Below, piece after piece: positions 28,006-37,009 of a DNA stretch of 64,000 nt. The number at the start of each line of letters is the position of its first letter. Position 1 is the first letter of the stretch. Below the pieces are notes generated by a model. That model did not search any database and was not told where the DNA came from. It was given only the letters and a program-made list of their open reading frames with translations. This DNA is from an uncultured Prevotellaceae bacterium (GTDB taxonomy: Bacteria; Bacteroidota; Bacteroidia; Bacteroidales; Bacteroidaceae), in the NCBI GenBank assembly GCA_946410305.1, contig CAMJZV010000010.1, forward strand, positions 1 to 64,000, in the 5' to 3' direction. Position numbers and translations under genes: made by a program.

Positions 28006-29244
28006 TTACTTGAACATCAGCTGAGCAAACTGATAGAGGCTGCGACGCCATGTGTGCCACTCGTGGGCAGTACCTGGCGACTCATAGCCTACAGCATTCA
28101 TGCCGAGCTCGTCCTTAATCTTCTTGGCTGCCTCTACGCAACCCATGTTCTCCTTGCCACCACCACTCATGAAAAGCAGCTTCACGTTCTTGGCGAAGCC
28201 CTCAGAGGCCTTCACCTGGTCTACACTCCATGCACCGCTGCTAAAAGAGCCTACATAGGCGAACTTCTCAGGATTGGCGAGGGTAATCTCACGAGCCTGC
28301 ATGCCACCCATAGACAGACCTGCATAGGCACGATGCTGAGGATCAGCAATGACACGGTAGTTCTTCTCTACCATAGGGATGATGTCGTTGAAGAGCACAT
28401 TCTTGAAGCCTTCTGAGAAACCACCAAAGCCACGACGGGGACCGCCCTGTCCAGGAGCACCCTGAGGACGGGGGCCTTGTGGACGCTGACCAGCCTGTGG
28501 ACGGGGACCGCCAAAGCCAAAGCCTGCCTGTTCACCAGGTTTGCGGGCATTGAGACCGTTGTCCATGACAATGATGCAAGGCACAGCCTTACCCTCGGCA
28601 ATCAGGTTGTCGAGAATCTGTGCGGTATGTCCCTGCTCAGCCCATCCGTACTCGTTCTCACCCATACCATGCTGCAGGTAGAGTACAGGAAACTTCTTCG
28701 TAGGATTGGTGAAATACTCGGCGGGCAGATAGACGTGGCAGCGACGCATCTTCTCGGTATAGGTAGACCAGTAGAACACCTCGCTGATAGAGCCCTGCGG
28801 GACGTTCTTGACCTGCCAGAAGTCCTCGTCGGCAGAGGGAATCTCGATGCCACTACCCCAACGGCTGGCACCATAGAAATAAAGACTGTTAGGATCGGGC
28901 ACCGAAGCACCGTCGATGTTCAGCTGATAGTAGTGGAAACCCTCGTCCTGAGGTTCAGAGGTACCAGTCCATACACCATTCTCATCCTTGGTCATCTCGT
29001 AGATCTTACCAGCGATGTCCAGTCCGACGAACTTAGCATCGGGGGCCTTGATCTGGGCACGTACCATGCGCTGCGAATTGACCATGGGATACTGTTTACT
29101 GTCCTGGTTACTGGTAGCAGGCTTGAAATCTTCTGTTACGTTAGCAGTTACTGAAGGAACTTTCGGGTTCTCTCTAGGAGCGCCGAACTGCGCAGACGCT
29201 GTCAGACATGAGAGCGCCATCAATGAAAGAATTGTTTTTTTCAT
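28006..29244 (-). CDS. Secreted esterase (alpha/beta hydrolase fold, Fae/XynZ-like) with N-terminal CBM48-like region
   Basis: Signal peptide; PVLYLQHGMGENEYGW; AYAGLSMGGMQAREI; C-terminal HEWHTWRRSLYQFAQLMF. Confidence 0.88.
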   Translation of the reverse strand: MKKTILSLMALSCLTASAQFGAPRENPKVPSVTANVTEDFKPATSNQDSKQYPMVNSQRMVRAQIKAPDAKFVGLDIAGKIYEMTKDENGVWTGTSEPQDEGFHYYQLNIDGASVPDPNSLYFYGASRWGSGIEIPSADEDFWQVKNVPQGSISEVFYWSTYTEKMRRCHVYLPAEYFTNPTKKFPVLYLQHGMGENEYGWAEQGHTAQILDNLIAEGKAVPCIIVMDNGLNARKPGEQAGFGFGGPRPQAGQRPQGPRPQGAPGQGGPRRGFGGFSEGFKNVLFNDIIPMVEKNYRVIADPQHRAYAGLSMGGMQAREITLANPEKFAYVGSFSSGAWSVDQVKASEGFAKNVKLLFMSGGGKENMGCVEAAKKIKDELGMNAVGYESPGTAHEWHTWRRSLYQFAQLMFK

Positions 29245-29414
29245 AAGTAATGATTCATGTGTTGATAATACGACTTTTTGAATTTGATGCCACAGGGCTT
29301 GAAAAGTAAAACAGAGCGCTTGTTTGTTATAGAAGATTAACATTTCATACCGTTGGCCATACCTTTGACTTCATCGAAATCACTTCCGTTCGGAAGAAAA
29401 AAAACAAAAAAATC

Positions 29415-29545
29415 ATTTTTTTTCTTTGTTCTTCGCTCACTTATTCGTACCTTTGAGATTATGTCTCGAAAGTACTTTCGTTCGAAAATAAAAAGAAAAA
29501 CAAGTTTTCCTTTTGTATTTTGCTCACTTATTCGTACCTTTGTAG
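29415..29545 (+). promoter_or_regulatory. Two tandem promoter-like repeats GCTCACTTATTCGTACCTTTG
   Basis: ttcgctcacttattcgtacctttgag and tttgctcacttattcgtacctttgta; TAnnTTTG boxes. Confidence 0.65.
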
Positions 29546-29550
29546 CGTTA

Positions 29551-31644
29551 ATGGAAAATGGAATGATGAAAGGACTGCGGCCAACAGCCGCTGTCATGGC
29601 TATTATGCTGATAGTCATGATGTTATTTTCGTGCAACAAGGCTCAGCGAGAAGAACTGAAGGCTGGTCATGCCGACAGTCTGATTTTTGCTGCTGGTGCA
29701 GTCATGCAATATGACCGCATGTTAGCGCTGGTTGATAGCTTTGAGGCGACAGGCGACATCAACAAGTTGGATGCCTACCGCTGGCGTGGCTCTTACTACT
29801 ACCACCAGAATCAGTATCGCACGGCAGAGGTGTGCTTCCGCAATGCGCTGGACTATGAGGTGAAGACCAACTTTGACCAACTGGTGTACAACAAGGTGGT
29901 GCGTCGCTTATCTGAGCTGTTGGTGGTACGTGGCGACTACGACGGAGCACTACAGATAGCCGTTCCAGCCATTGAACGCATGGACAACACGGGCATAGGG
30001 TCCGACATCGACTATGCCATCCTCTATAACAACATTGGCGTCTGCCAGCTGAATCTGGGACAGGAGAAGGAGGCCAAGGAGAGTTTCCAGAAGGCCCGCG
30101 ACAAATACACGAACCGCTGTCAGACTGACTCGACGAGTCGTGGCTATCAGGAGGCTGTGCTGGGAACTGTTTATACCAGTATGGCGTATATCAACACTCG
30201 TCGCTACGAAGAGTCTATCTACTGGATAGACCGCACAGAGACGTTGCTTGACCAGTACCGCCAGCGCTCAGATGCCCGTAAGCAGTACTTCGATGAATAC
30301 CAGGGACGTATCGAGATTATGCGTGCCACAGCCATGCAGGGTCTGGGCAGGAACAAAGAGGCCTACGAGGCCTACAAGCGCTTCAAGAATACGGCATTCT
30401 CTGAGACTGGTGTCGGCAGGGTGCATGGTAACGGCTATCTGGTCTCTGCCCAGCGCTACAAGGAGGCTGCTGAGAACTACCGCTACTTGGATAAAGCCAT
30501 GCAGGAGCAGGGCCTGGAGCCTACGCTGGACGTCATCCAGCTGTACATGCTGCCTAAATACCGCGCCAACTATGAAGCCCATCGTGGTGACTCGGCACGA
30601 AAGATGGGTATGTGCATCCTCTCTATCCTTGACTCAGCCATCACCACCCAGAAGTTGAGTGCTTCGGCAGAGTTGGCTACCATCTATCACACCAATGAGA
30701 AAGAGGCGGAAATAGGCCGTCAGCATGCCAAGATGTCGAAGATGCAGATGATTGGCGGACTGATAGCCTTGGGACTTATCATCATCTTCCTGCTCTTCTA
30801 CACCTTCCACAAGCGCAAATCGGCCCACCGTCTGCGTGTTGCCCATGAGAAACTGGAGGAGGCTCACCAGAAGCTCCAGGGAGCCTACGACCAGTTGGAA
30901 GAGACGACACAAGCCAAGGAACGCATTGAGAGTGAGCTGCGCATTGCCCGTAACATCCAGATGTCAATGGTGCCCAACACCTTCCCCACCAGGGAGGGTT
31001 TAGATATGTATGCCTCGATGACGCCTGCCCGCGAAGTCGGTGGCGACCTCTATGGCTATGTGATGATTGACGACGAGCTCTACTTCTGCGTAGGTGACGT
31101 GAGTGGCAAGGGTGTTCCTGCCTCGCTGTTCATGGCCCAGGCCACCCGTCTATTCCGCATTCTAGCCACCCAGCACATGATGCCTGCCGAGATAGCGACA
31201 CGAATGAACAGCGTACTGACGGAAAGTAATGAGCAGGGCATGTTCATTACGATGTTCATTGGTCTGGTGAATCTGGAGACAGGACGCCTGGACTATTGTA
31301 ATGCTGGCCACAACCCACCCGTGCTGGGTGTGGACGGTGACGACCGCTTTATGGAGATGGAGTCGAATGCACCTATTGGCCTGTGGCCTAATCTGGAATT
31401 TGCTGGCGAATATGTGGACAGCATCCGGCAAAAGTTATTACTCGTATATACCGATGGTCTCAACGAAGCTGAAAACCTCCAACAGGAGCAGTTCGGTGAA
31501 GACCGCCTGCTCGACATCTTGAATCATCGCCATTTCAACAGTTGTCGGGAACTGGTAGAACATCTGAACGTGCAAGTCGCTAACCACCGCAATGGTGCAG
31601 AGCCCAACGACGACCTCACCATGATGTGTCTGATGGTACTATAA
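29551..31644 (+). CDS. TPR-containing SpoIIE/PP2C-family phosphatase lipoprotein
   Basis: TPR-like N-terminus, TM, coiled coil, SpoIIE: ARNIQMSMVPNTFP, GGDLYGYVMIDDELYFCVGDVSGKGVPASLFMA, NDDLTMMCL. Confidence 0.88.
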   Translation: MENGMMKGLRPTAAVMAIMLIVMMLFSCNKAQREELKAGHADSLIFAAGAVMQYDRMLALVDSFEATGDINKLDAYRWRGSYYYHQNQYRTAEVCFRNALDYEVKTNFDQLVYNKVVRRLSELLVVRGDYDGALQIAVPAIERMDNTGIGSDIDYAILYNNIGVCQLNLGQEKEAKESFQKARDKYTNRCQTDSTSRGYQEAVLGTVYTSMAYINTRRYEESIYWIDRTETLLDQYRQRSDARKQYFDEYQGRIEIMRATAMQGLGRNKEAYEAYKRFKNTAFSETGVGRVHGNGYLVSAQRYKEAAENYRYLDKAMQEQGLEPTLDVIQLYMLPKYRANYEAHRGDSARKMGMCILSILDSAITTQKLSASAELATIYHTNEKEAEIGRQHAKMSKMQMIGGLIALGLIIIFLLFYTFHKRKSAHRLRVAHEKLEEAHQKLQGAYDQLEETTQAKERIESELRIARNIQMSMVPNTFPTREGLDMYASMTPAREVGGDLYGYVMIDDELYFCVGDVSGKGVPASLFMAQATRLFRILATQHMMPAEIATRMNSVLTESNEQGMFITMFIGLVNLETGRLDYCNAGHNPPVLGVDGDDRFMEMESNAPIGLWPNLEFAGEYVDSIRQKLLLVYTDGLNEAENLQQEQFGEDRLLDILNHRHFNSCRELVEHLNVQVANHRNGAEPNDDLTMMCLMVL

Positions 31645-31702
31645 GGGAGATGAAAGATGAAAGATTGAAACATTAAATATATAAAGGTTAATTAGAAAAA
31701 TT

Positions 31703-33223
31703 ATGGCAAAGAAAGCATTATTGATGATTCTCGATGGATGGGGAATCGGTAAGCATGGAAAAGGAGACGTTATCTACAACACCCCAACACCGTATCTGGA
31801 CTATCTGACAGCTGTCAGCGCACACTCACAGCTGCAGGCAAGTGGTGAAGACGTTGGTCTGCCCGACGGACAGATGGGTAACTCTGAGGTGGGTCACCTC
31901 AATATTGGTGCTGGTCGCATCGTCTATCAGGACCTGGTGAAGATCAACCGTGCCTGCAAGGACGGCAGCATCGTAGAGAATCCACAGGTGAAGGCCGCTT
32001 ACAGCTATGCCAAGGAGAACGGTAAGAAGCTGCACCTGATGGGCCTGTGTTCTGATGGTGGCGTACACTCATCACTCGACCACCTCTTCAAACTCATCGA
32101 GGTAGGCAAGCACTATGGTCTGAAAAACCAGACCTTTGTACACTGCTTCATGGACGGTCGTGATACAGACCCCAAGAGCGGTAAGGGCTTCATCGAGCAG
32201 GTTACCAAGGTCTGCGCTGACAATGATGCAGCTATTGCCAGCATCGTTGGTCGTTTCTATGCGATGGACCGTGACAAGCGCTGGGAGCGCGTCAAGGAGG
32301 GTTACGACCTCATCGTCAACGGTACTGGTAAGCAGGCTACCGATATGGTAAAGGCCGTAGAGGAAAGCTATGCCGACGGCGTTACCGACGAGTTCATCAA
32401 GCCTATCCATAACAGCACCGTTAACGGCTGTATCGAAGAGGGCGACGTCGTCATCTTCATCAACTTCCGTAACGACCGTGCCAAGGAGCTCACCATCGTG
32501 CTCACTCAGCAGGATATGCCTGAGCAGGGCATGAAGACCATCCCAGGTCTGCAGTACTACTGCATGACGCCGTACGACGCATCGTTCCAGGGCGTACACA
32601 TCCTCTTCCCCAAGGAGAATGTAGAGAACACGCTGGGCGAATACCTCTCTCAGCAGGGCAAGAAGCAGTTGCACACCGCAGAGACCGAGAAGTATGCACA
32701 CGTAACGTTCTTCTTCAACGGTGGTCGCGAGGCTCCCTACGATGGTGAAGACCGCATCCTCGTTCCTTCTCCCAAGGTGGCTACCTACGACCTGAAGCCG
32801 GAGATGAGCGCCTACGAGGTCAAGGACAAGCTGGTGGCTGCCATCAACGAGAACAAGTACGACTTCATCGTGGTGAACTTCGCTAACGGTGATATGGTAG
32901 GTCACACGGGTGTCTACAACGCTATTGCCAAGGCTGTATGGGCTGTTGACCACTGTGTAGAGGCTGTCATCGAAGCAGCCAAGGCTAACGACTACGAGGC
33001 TATCATCATTGCTGACCACGGTAATGCTGACAACGCCATCAACGCTGACGGCACACCTAACACCGCCCACTCACTGAACCCCGTACCCTTCATCTATGTG
33101 ACCAACAACAACAGCGCCACAGTGAAGGACGGTCGCCTGGCCGACGTTGCTCCTTCTATCCTGCACATCATGGGTCTGGAGCAGCCTGCCGATATGACGG
33201 GTGAGAACCTCATTCAGGATTAA
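31703..33223 (+). CDS. gpmI: 2,3-bisphosphoglycerate-independent phosphoglycerate mutase
   Basis: [54 protein letters not shown]. Confidence 0.97.
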   Translation: MAKKALLMILDGWGIGKHGKGDVIYNTPTPYLDYLTAVSAHSQLQASGEDVGLPDGQMGNSEVGHLNIGAGRIVYQDLVKINRACKDGSIVENPQVKAAYSYAKENGKKLHLMGLCSDGGVHSSLDHLFKLIEVGKHYGLKNQTFVHCFMDGRDTDPKSGKGFIEQVTKVCADNDAAIASIVGRFYAMDRDKRWERVKEGYDLIVNGTGKQATDMVKAVEESYADGVTDEFIKPIHNSTVNGCIEEGDVVIFINFRNDRAKELTIVLTQQDMPEQGMKTIPGLQYYCMTPYDASFQGVHILFPKENVENTLGEYLSQQGKKQLHTAETEKYAHVTFFFNGGREAPYDGEDRILVPSPKVATYDLKPEMSAYEVKDKLVAAINENKYDFIVVNFANGDMVGHTGVYNAIAKAVWAVDHCVEAVIEAAKANDYEAIIIADHGNADNAINADGTPNTAHSLNPVPFIYVTNNNSATVKDGRLADVAPSILHIMGLEQPADMTGENLIQD

Positions 33224-33244
33224 TTTCCCCCTAATCATAACTTA

Positions 33245-33282
33245 TTTTCCCTGCTTGCCATCCATTGAGCAAGCAGGGAAAA
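33245..33282 (+). terminator. Hairpin downstream of gpmI
   Basis: TTTTCCCTGCTTGC / GCAAGCAGGGAAAA 14-bp perfect stem. Confidence 0.75.
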
Positions 33283-33284
33283 TT

Positions 33285-33867
33285 GGTTTTCAAAAAAAAG
33301 GTTCCACCTTTCACGGATTTGCTGAAACCCCAGTAAATAAAGGGCTTGCGGGCACACGGGGGCGCTCCCAACGTTCCACGAACGTTTCACAACCCTTTCA
33401 CAAATTAAATAGGTTCGCGAGATAGCTGTACCTGCGCATGGGATAGCTGTAGCTGTCGCTGTATTAGCTGTTCCCGAGTATGAGACAGCTGTAGCCGTGA
33501 AAAAGTCGTACCACTTTTCAGAAAGTCGTACAGCTTTTCAGAAAGTCGTACAGCTTTTTTGTGAGAACAGCTATCTCGTTGCCGTATCAGCTGTAGCCAA
33601 AGACGAGACAGCTGTACCCAGAATAAAACGCTCACTGTTTCCAGCAAAACGCTCACCGTTTTCGGCAAAACGCTCACCGTTTTTTGGCGAGACAGCTGTT
33701 CTCGCAGCCGTATCACCCTTCTGCCATCAGCCCTCAGCCATCACACCCCTGTGGAAGCACTGTGAAAGCAATGTGAAACGTCCGCGCACACGCGAAACGC
33801 CCAGAACCTCTTTAAATAAAGGACTTTTGGTGTCCCCGTGGAAGGTGGAATCATATTTTTGAAAACC
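33285..33867. mobile_element. ORF-less element with imperfect long TIRs and 11-bp iterons, related in layout to the VapE element
   Basis: Left GGTTTTCAAAAA..GTTCCACCTTTCACGG; right end reverse complement GGTTTTCAAAAATATGATTCCACCTTCCACGG; CTGAAACCC..GTAAATAAAGGG motif. Confidence 0.65.
33418..33720. repeat. Modular noncoding repeats: GAAAGTCGTACAGCTTTT, CAAAACGCTCACCGTTTT, and AGCTGT palindromes
   Basis: Three copies each of the first two modules and many AGCTGT-centred copies. Confidence 0.8.
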
Positions 33868-33912
33868 ACACAGCGCGCGCACGCGCGTACCTAATTATAA
33901 GGTTTTCGAAAA

Positions 33913-33935
33913 ATGGGGTCGGAGATGTTTTCGTT
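33913..33935 (+). repeat. 23-bp direct repeat, left
   Basis: ATGGGGTCGGAGATGTTTTCGTT. Confidence 0.9.
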
Positions 33936-34071
33936 GCTTAAAGTGGATCACTCGGATTGCAACGCCACACTCTCGAAGAGAGAACCGACCCGCCTTTTTT
34001 ATGGAGTAAGAGATGAATATTTTTCTTCCAATATATTTGGAGATTTGGAAGAAATTAATTACTTTTGCAGC

Positions 34072-34437
34072 ATGAACGATGATATTAGGGAAACTTACCA
34101 CTCTGCGGAGTACGATGAATACTACGCCAGCCTCGATGCTAAGACAAAGGCGAAGTACGATTACGTGGAGACGATTATAAAGACACAATATGTTGTCAAC
34201 AAGAAGTTCGTGAAGAATCTCGAAGGAACGGAGTTCTATGAGGCACGTATCTCTGTGGGTACCAACGAGCACCGCACGATAGTATTTGCTGTTGATTCCT
34301 ATTCGTTCATGGAGAGTAAACGGGTGCTTTTCTTGAATTCATTCTTGAAAAAGGACACCAAGCAATATAAGGGTGAGATAGAAACCGCCCGTCAGATTTT
34401 GAACAAATATATCCAAGGAGGACAAGAAGATGATTAA
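34072..34437 (+). CDS. RelE/HigB-type toxin
   Basis: MNDDIRETYHSAEYDEYYASL...FVKNLEGTEFYEARISVGTNEHRTIVFAVD; overlaps HTH antitoxin gene. Confidence 0.85.
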   Translation: MNDDIRETYHSAEYDEYYASLDAKTKAKYDYVETIIKTQYVVNKKFVKNLEGTEFYEARISVGTNEHRTIVFAVDSYSFMESKRVLFLNSFLKKDTKQYKGEIETARQILNKYIQGGQEDD

Positions 34438-34741
34438 GCTTAACGAAAAGAAACTTGCCGGACTGAAAACCGGTTCACAGCATTTGGCAGAGACGTATGG
34501 TGAGAAGGGAACTCCTAGCCGTGAGGAGTTTGAGGCAAAGGCCAAGGCTTGGTACTATGCCGAGTTGCTACGTGACGAGCGCAAACGTCAGAAACTGACC
34601 CAACAACAGTTGGGGGAGCGCATCGGTAAGAAGCGCGAGTATATTTCTTCGCTTGAACAGGGACAGACTGATATGCAGCTCTCTACGTTTATGCTTATTG
34701 CGAACGCATTAGGACTACGATTCTCCTTGGTCGTTGGCTAA
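34430..34741 (+). CDS. HTH (XRE) antitoxin, HigA-like
   Basis: LTQQQLGERIGKKREYISSLEQGQTDMQLSTFMLIANALGL. Confidence 0.88.
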   Translation: MIKLNEKKLAGLKTGSQHLAETYGEKGTPSREEFEAKAKAWYYAELLRDERKRQKLTQQQLGERIGKKREYISSLEQGQTDMQLSTFMLIANALGLRFSLVVG

Positions 34742-34746
34742 GAAAG

Positions 34747-34769
34747 ATGGGGTCGGAGATGTTTTCGTT
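34747..34769 (+). repeat. 23-bp direct repeat, right
   Basis: ATGGGGTCGGAGATGTTTTCGTT, identical to 33913-33935. Confidence 0.9.
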
Positions 34770-34821
34770 CAACGGACTGTCAAGGCTTTCTTTAGGGATA
34801 TACTGGATTTGATTTAAAAAA

Positions 34822-34861
34822 ATTCGGGGACGAAGCATACGAAAGTGCTTCGTCCCCGAAT
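34822..34861 (-). terminator. Strong intrinsic terminator of 34992 gene
   Basis: ATTCGGGGACGAAGCA / TGCTTCGTCCCCGAAT 16-bp perfect stem followed by T-run on minus strand. Confidence 0.85.
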
Positions 34862-34991
34862 GATATTGGGTGTAAGAATGTTTACTTAATCACGACCTTG
34901 AACTGCGTTCGAGTTCGTTCTCTGACCTAAAGGTACAGAGTGTGGCGTTGCATTCACGTTCGATAAAGCATGAGCGAGCTCTGCTTTATTC

Positions 34992-35933
34992 TCACTTAAT
35001 CACGACCTTTTTGCCGTTCTTAACATAGACACCAGCCTTGGTTGGCTTGCCATTCAATGGGCGGCCGCTCAGGTCATACCAATTGGCATTCTCTGCGGAG
35101 ACTGCCTTCGCGTTGCTGATGCCTGTAGCGGCTTCAACTGTCAGTGAATACTGTGCCGTCTTCGTGGCGTAGGTGTAGTTGGTGCCGTCAGCGACTGTGG
35201 CGGTGATGGTGGCCTCGCCAGAGCCGACGATGTGTATCAGGCCTGTCTCGCTGTTCACGGTGGCTACGCTCTCGTTGTTCGATGTGTAGGTCACAGTGCC
35301 ATTGCCAGTGTTCGTCAGGTCGTTGGTGAAGTCTGCGTCACCGTATGTTTTGCTCACGCTGGCAGTCTCGTAACTGATGGTGGCGGCAGCCTTCGCGATG
35401 GTGAAGTCAGCCGTTGCCGTGCCGTCAACATAGTCGTCGGTCTCGGCCACGGTGGCGCGGACGGTGTATTCGCCGGCATCTGTCGGAACGTCGGTGCTGT
35501 AGCTGTCGTCTGCAGCACCCTTCTTCTTGTATTCGAAGGTCACTGCACCGCTGCCTTCGTTACCGCTGACAGCAGGTGTGTTTGCGGTTGCGCCGAATGT
35601 CCAGCCCTCGATATTGACGGTGAGTGTCAGGTCTGCCTTGTACTCCACCTCCAGCTCCACGTCGAAGGCGGGAGTTGCGGCGAGCGTCCACGTGCCGTCG
35701 GGGTTCTTGGTCAGCTCAACGCCCTCGGTGTAGGCGGCCTCTTCCATTTCGGCCACTTCCTCGTCGGTGTAGTATGTCACTTCCAGCTCGACGTCGTATT
35801 CGGGCATTGTGCTGAGTGTCCACACCGTACCGTCGGCACTGGGCGTGAGGTCGATGGGGTCAGGGTCTTGTGCCCATGCGCCCGTCGCCACTGTCAGCAG
35901 CAGTGCCATGATGTATAGAAATCGATGTTTCAT
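34992..35933 (-). CDS. Secreted MBG/Ig-like repeat protein with C-terminal sorting-like tail
   Basis: MKHRFLYIMALLLTVATGAWAQ; MBG-like VTFEYKKKGAADDSYSTDVPTDAGEYTVRATVAETDDY; tail YDLSGRPLNGKPTKAGVYVKNGKKVVIK. Confidence 0.8.
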   Translation of the reverse strand: MKHRFLYIMALLLTVATGAWAQDPDPIDLTPSADGTVWTLSTMPEYDVELEVTYYTDEEVAEMEEAAYTEGVELTKNPDGTWTLAATPAFDVELEVEYKADLTLTVNIEGWTFGATANTPAVSGNEGSGAVTFEYKKKGAADDSYSTDVPTDAGEYTVRATVAETDDYVDGTATADFTIAKAAATISYETASVSKTYGDADFTNDLTNTGNGTVTYTSNNESVATVNSETGLIHIVGSGEATITATVADGTNYTYATKTAQYSLTVEAATGISNAKAVSAENANWYDLSGRPLNGKPTKAGVYVKNGKKVVIK

Positions 35934-36191
35934 TGTTCTTTAATGTTTTAATTTTATGTTAATTCTTTTGTCTGACGGCTCTGATATGGCGATGCCTGGG
36001 TGTCGGTGCCTGGGTGTGGCATGACGGGTATGTCCATGTTTTCCGAGTCGTCCTTTTTTCTGAATCTGTTGTTCTTTCGTGCGGGGAGGCCGCCCTCTCC
36101 GTGGGGGCTGTGCGGGCGGGGTTCCGCCGTGCACGGGGCCTCTCTGACGAATCAGAGAACCGTCCATTGATCACTAATCCGCCCGAGCGGG

Positions 36192-36800
36192 TTATTGCTT
36201 CTTCTTGGCCTTGACGCTCTTCACCTTCTTCGTGCCGTTGTACTTGACGGTGACCGCTGTGCCGGCTTCCAAGCCGGTGAGGGGCAGCGCCTGATACTCG
36301 CCTTCGCCGGCCTTGCCCTGCCAACTGGTGGCATCATCGGTGCCGTCGGCGAGGGTGACGTCAACAGTAGTTGGCGTCACATAGCCATACACCTCAATCT
36401 TTTTTATACCCTTACTCCAATTATTGCCACCATCAATGGGTGTGCCATTTATTCTCGGCGTCTTATCCTCTTCTGTGGTTTCTACTACAAAGGGAGCTTC
36501 GCTGTCTGTAGCAGTACGATTGGCGTCGTCATAGAATATACATTTGGTGATGGTATATCCTTCGGCAGCGGTGACGGTTGCTATCCATCCGTATCCCCAC
36601 CATCCCCAGTTAGCGAGGTATGCTGAGCTCCCTCCTGCAGTATAACTGAATGAAACGGTTGCCACATTCGCCGTGCTGTAGCTGGCTTGCTCTTTGGCAG
36701 TTGCCGTAATTGTGGTCAGCAGCGTTTCGGTCTGCGCCCACGCGCCCGTAGCTACTGCTGCGAGCAGCACGAGCATTGAAATAAATCTTTTCTTAATCAT
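36192..36800 (-). CDS. Secreted hypothetical protein
   Basis: MIKKRFISMLVLLAAVATGAWAQ signal peptide; start at internal Met of 36192..36923 ORF. Confidence 0.7.
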   Translation of the reverse strand: MIKKRFISMLVLLAAVATGAWAQTETLLTTITATAKEQASYSTANVATVSFSYTAGGSSAYLANWGWWGYGWIATVTAAEGYTITKCIFYDDANRTATDSEAPFVVETTEEDKTPRINGTPIDGGNNWSKGIKKIEVYGYVTPTTVDVTLADGTDDATSWQGKAGEGEYQALPLTGLEAGTAVTVKYNGTKKVKSVKAKKKQ

Positions 36801-36838
36801 AATTGAAAAAATTAATTTGTTAATATAAAAAATGATGT

Positions 36839-37009
36839 TTATAGACTGTCGAGGGGGATGAGCCGGTACTCCTTGTTCACGTCCACGTCGTCGGTGGGGA
36901 CGCACAGATACGCGACAAGGCACGCAGAAATTTCGAGTGTCGGTTCTTCTTTTGGTGTAGAAGATTCTTTACCATCTTTTTTTTCTCTAACTCCACCAAC
37001 AATATTCAT
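36839..37009 (-). CDS. Candidate 56-aa small protein (below ORF-track cutoff)
   Basis: MNIVGGVREKKDGKESSTPKEEPTLEISACLVAYLCVPTDDVDVNKEYRLIPLDSL*. Confidence 0.4.
   Translation of the reverse strand: MNIVGGVREKKDGKESSTPKEEPTLEISACLVAYLCVPTDDVDVNKEYRLIPLDSL

Noticed and set aside
32072-33070. 332-aa minus-strand ORF
   Set aside because: Antisense to gpmI, which is highly conserved on the plus strand; open frame explained by codon bias.
33418-33720. Possible CRISPR array
   Set aside because: Repeat modules are adjacent or irregularly spaced, with no uniform unique spacers, and no cas genes are present.
33405-33862. ORFs 33405..33716 (-) and 33497..33862 (+)
   Set aside because: Both are translations of the noncoding repeat modules of the ORF-less element.
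35940-36190. GC-rich spacer with short repeats and the TCTCTGA-cgaa-TCAGAGA hairpin
   Set aside because: Considered as a fourth copy of the TA-associated palindrome, but it lacks the GTGTGGCGTTGCA arm.
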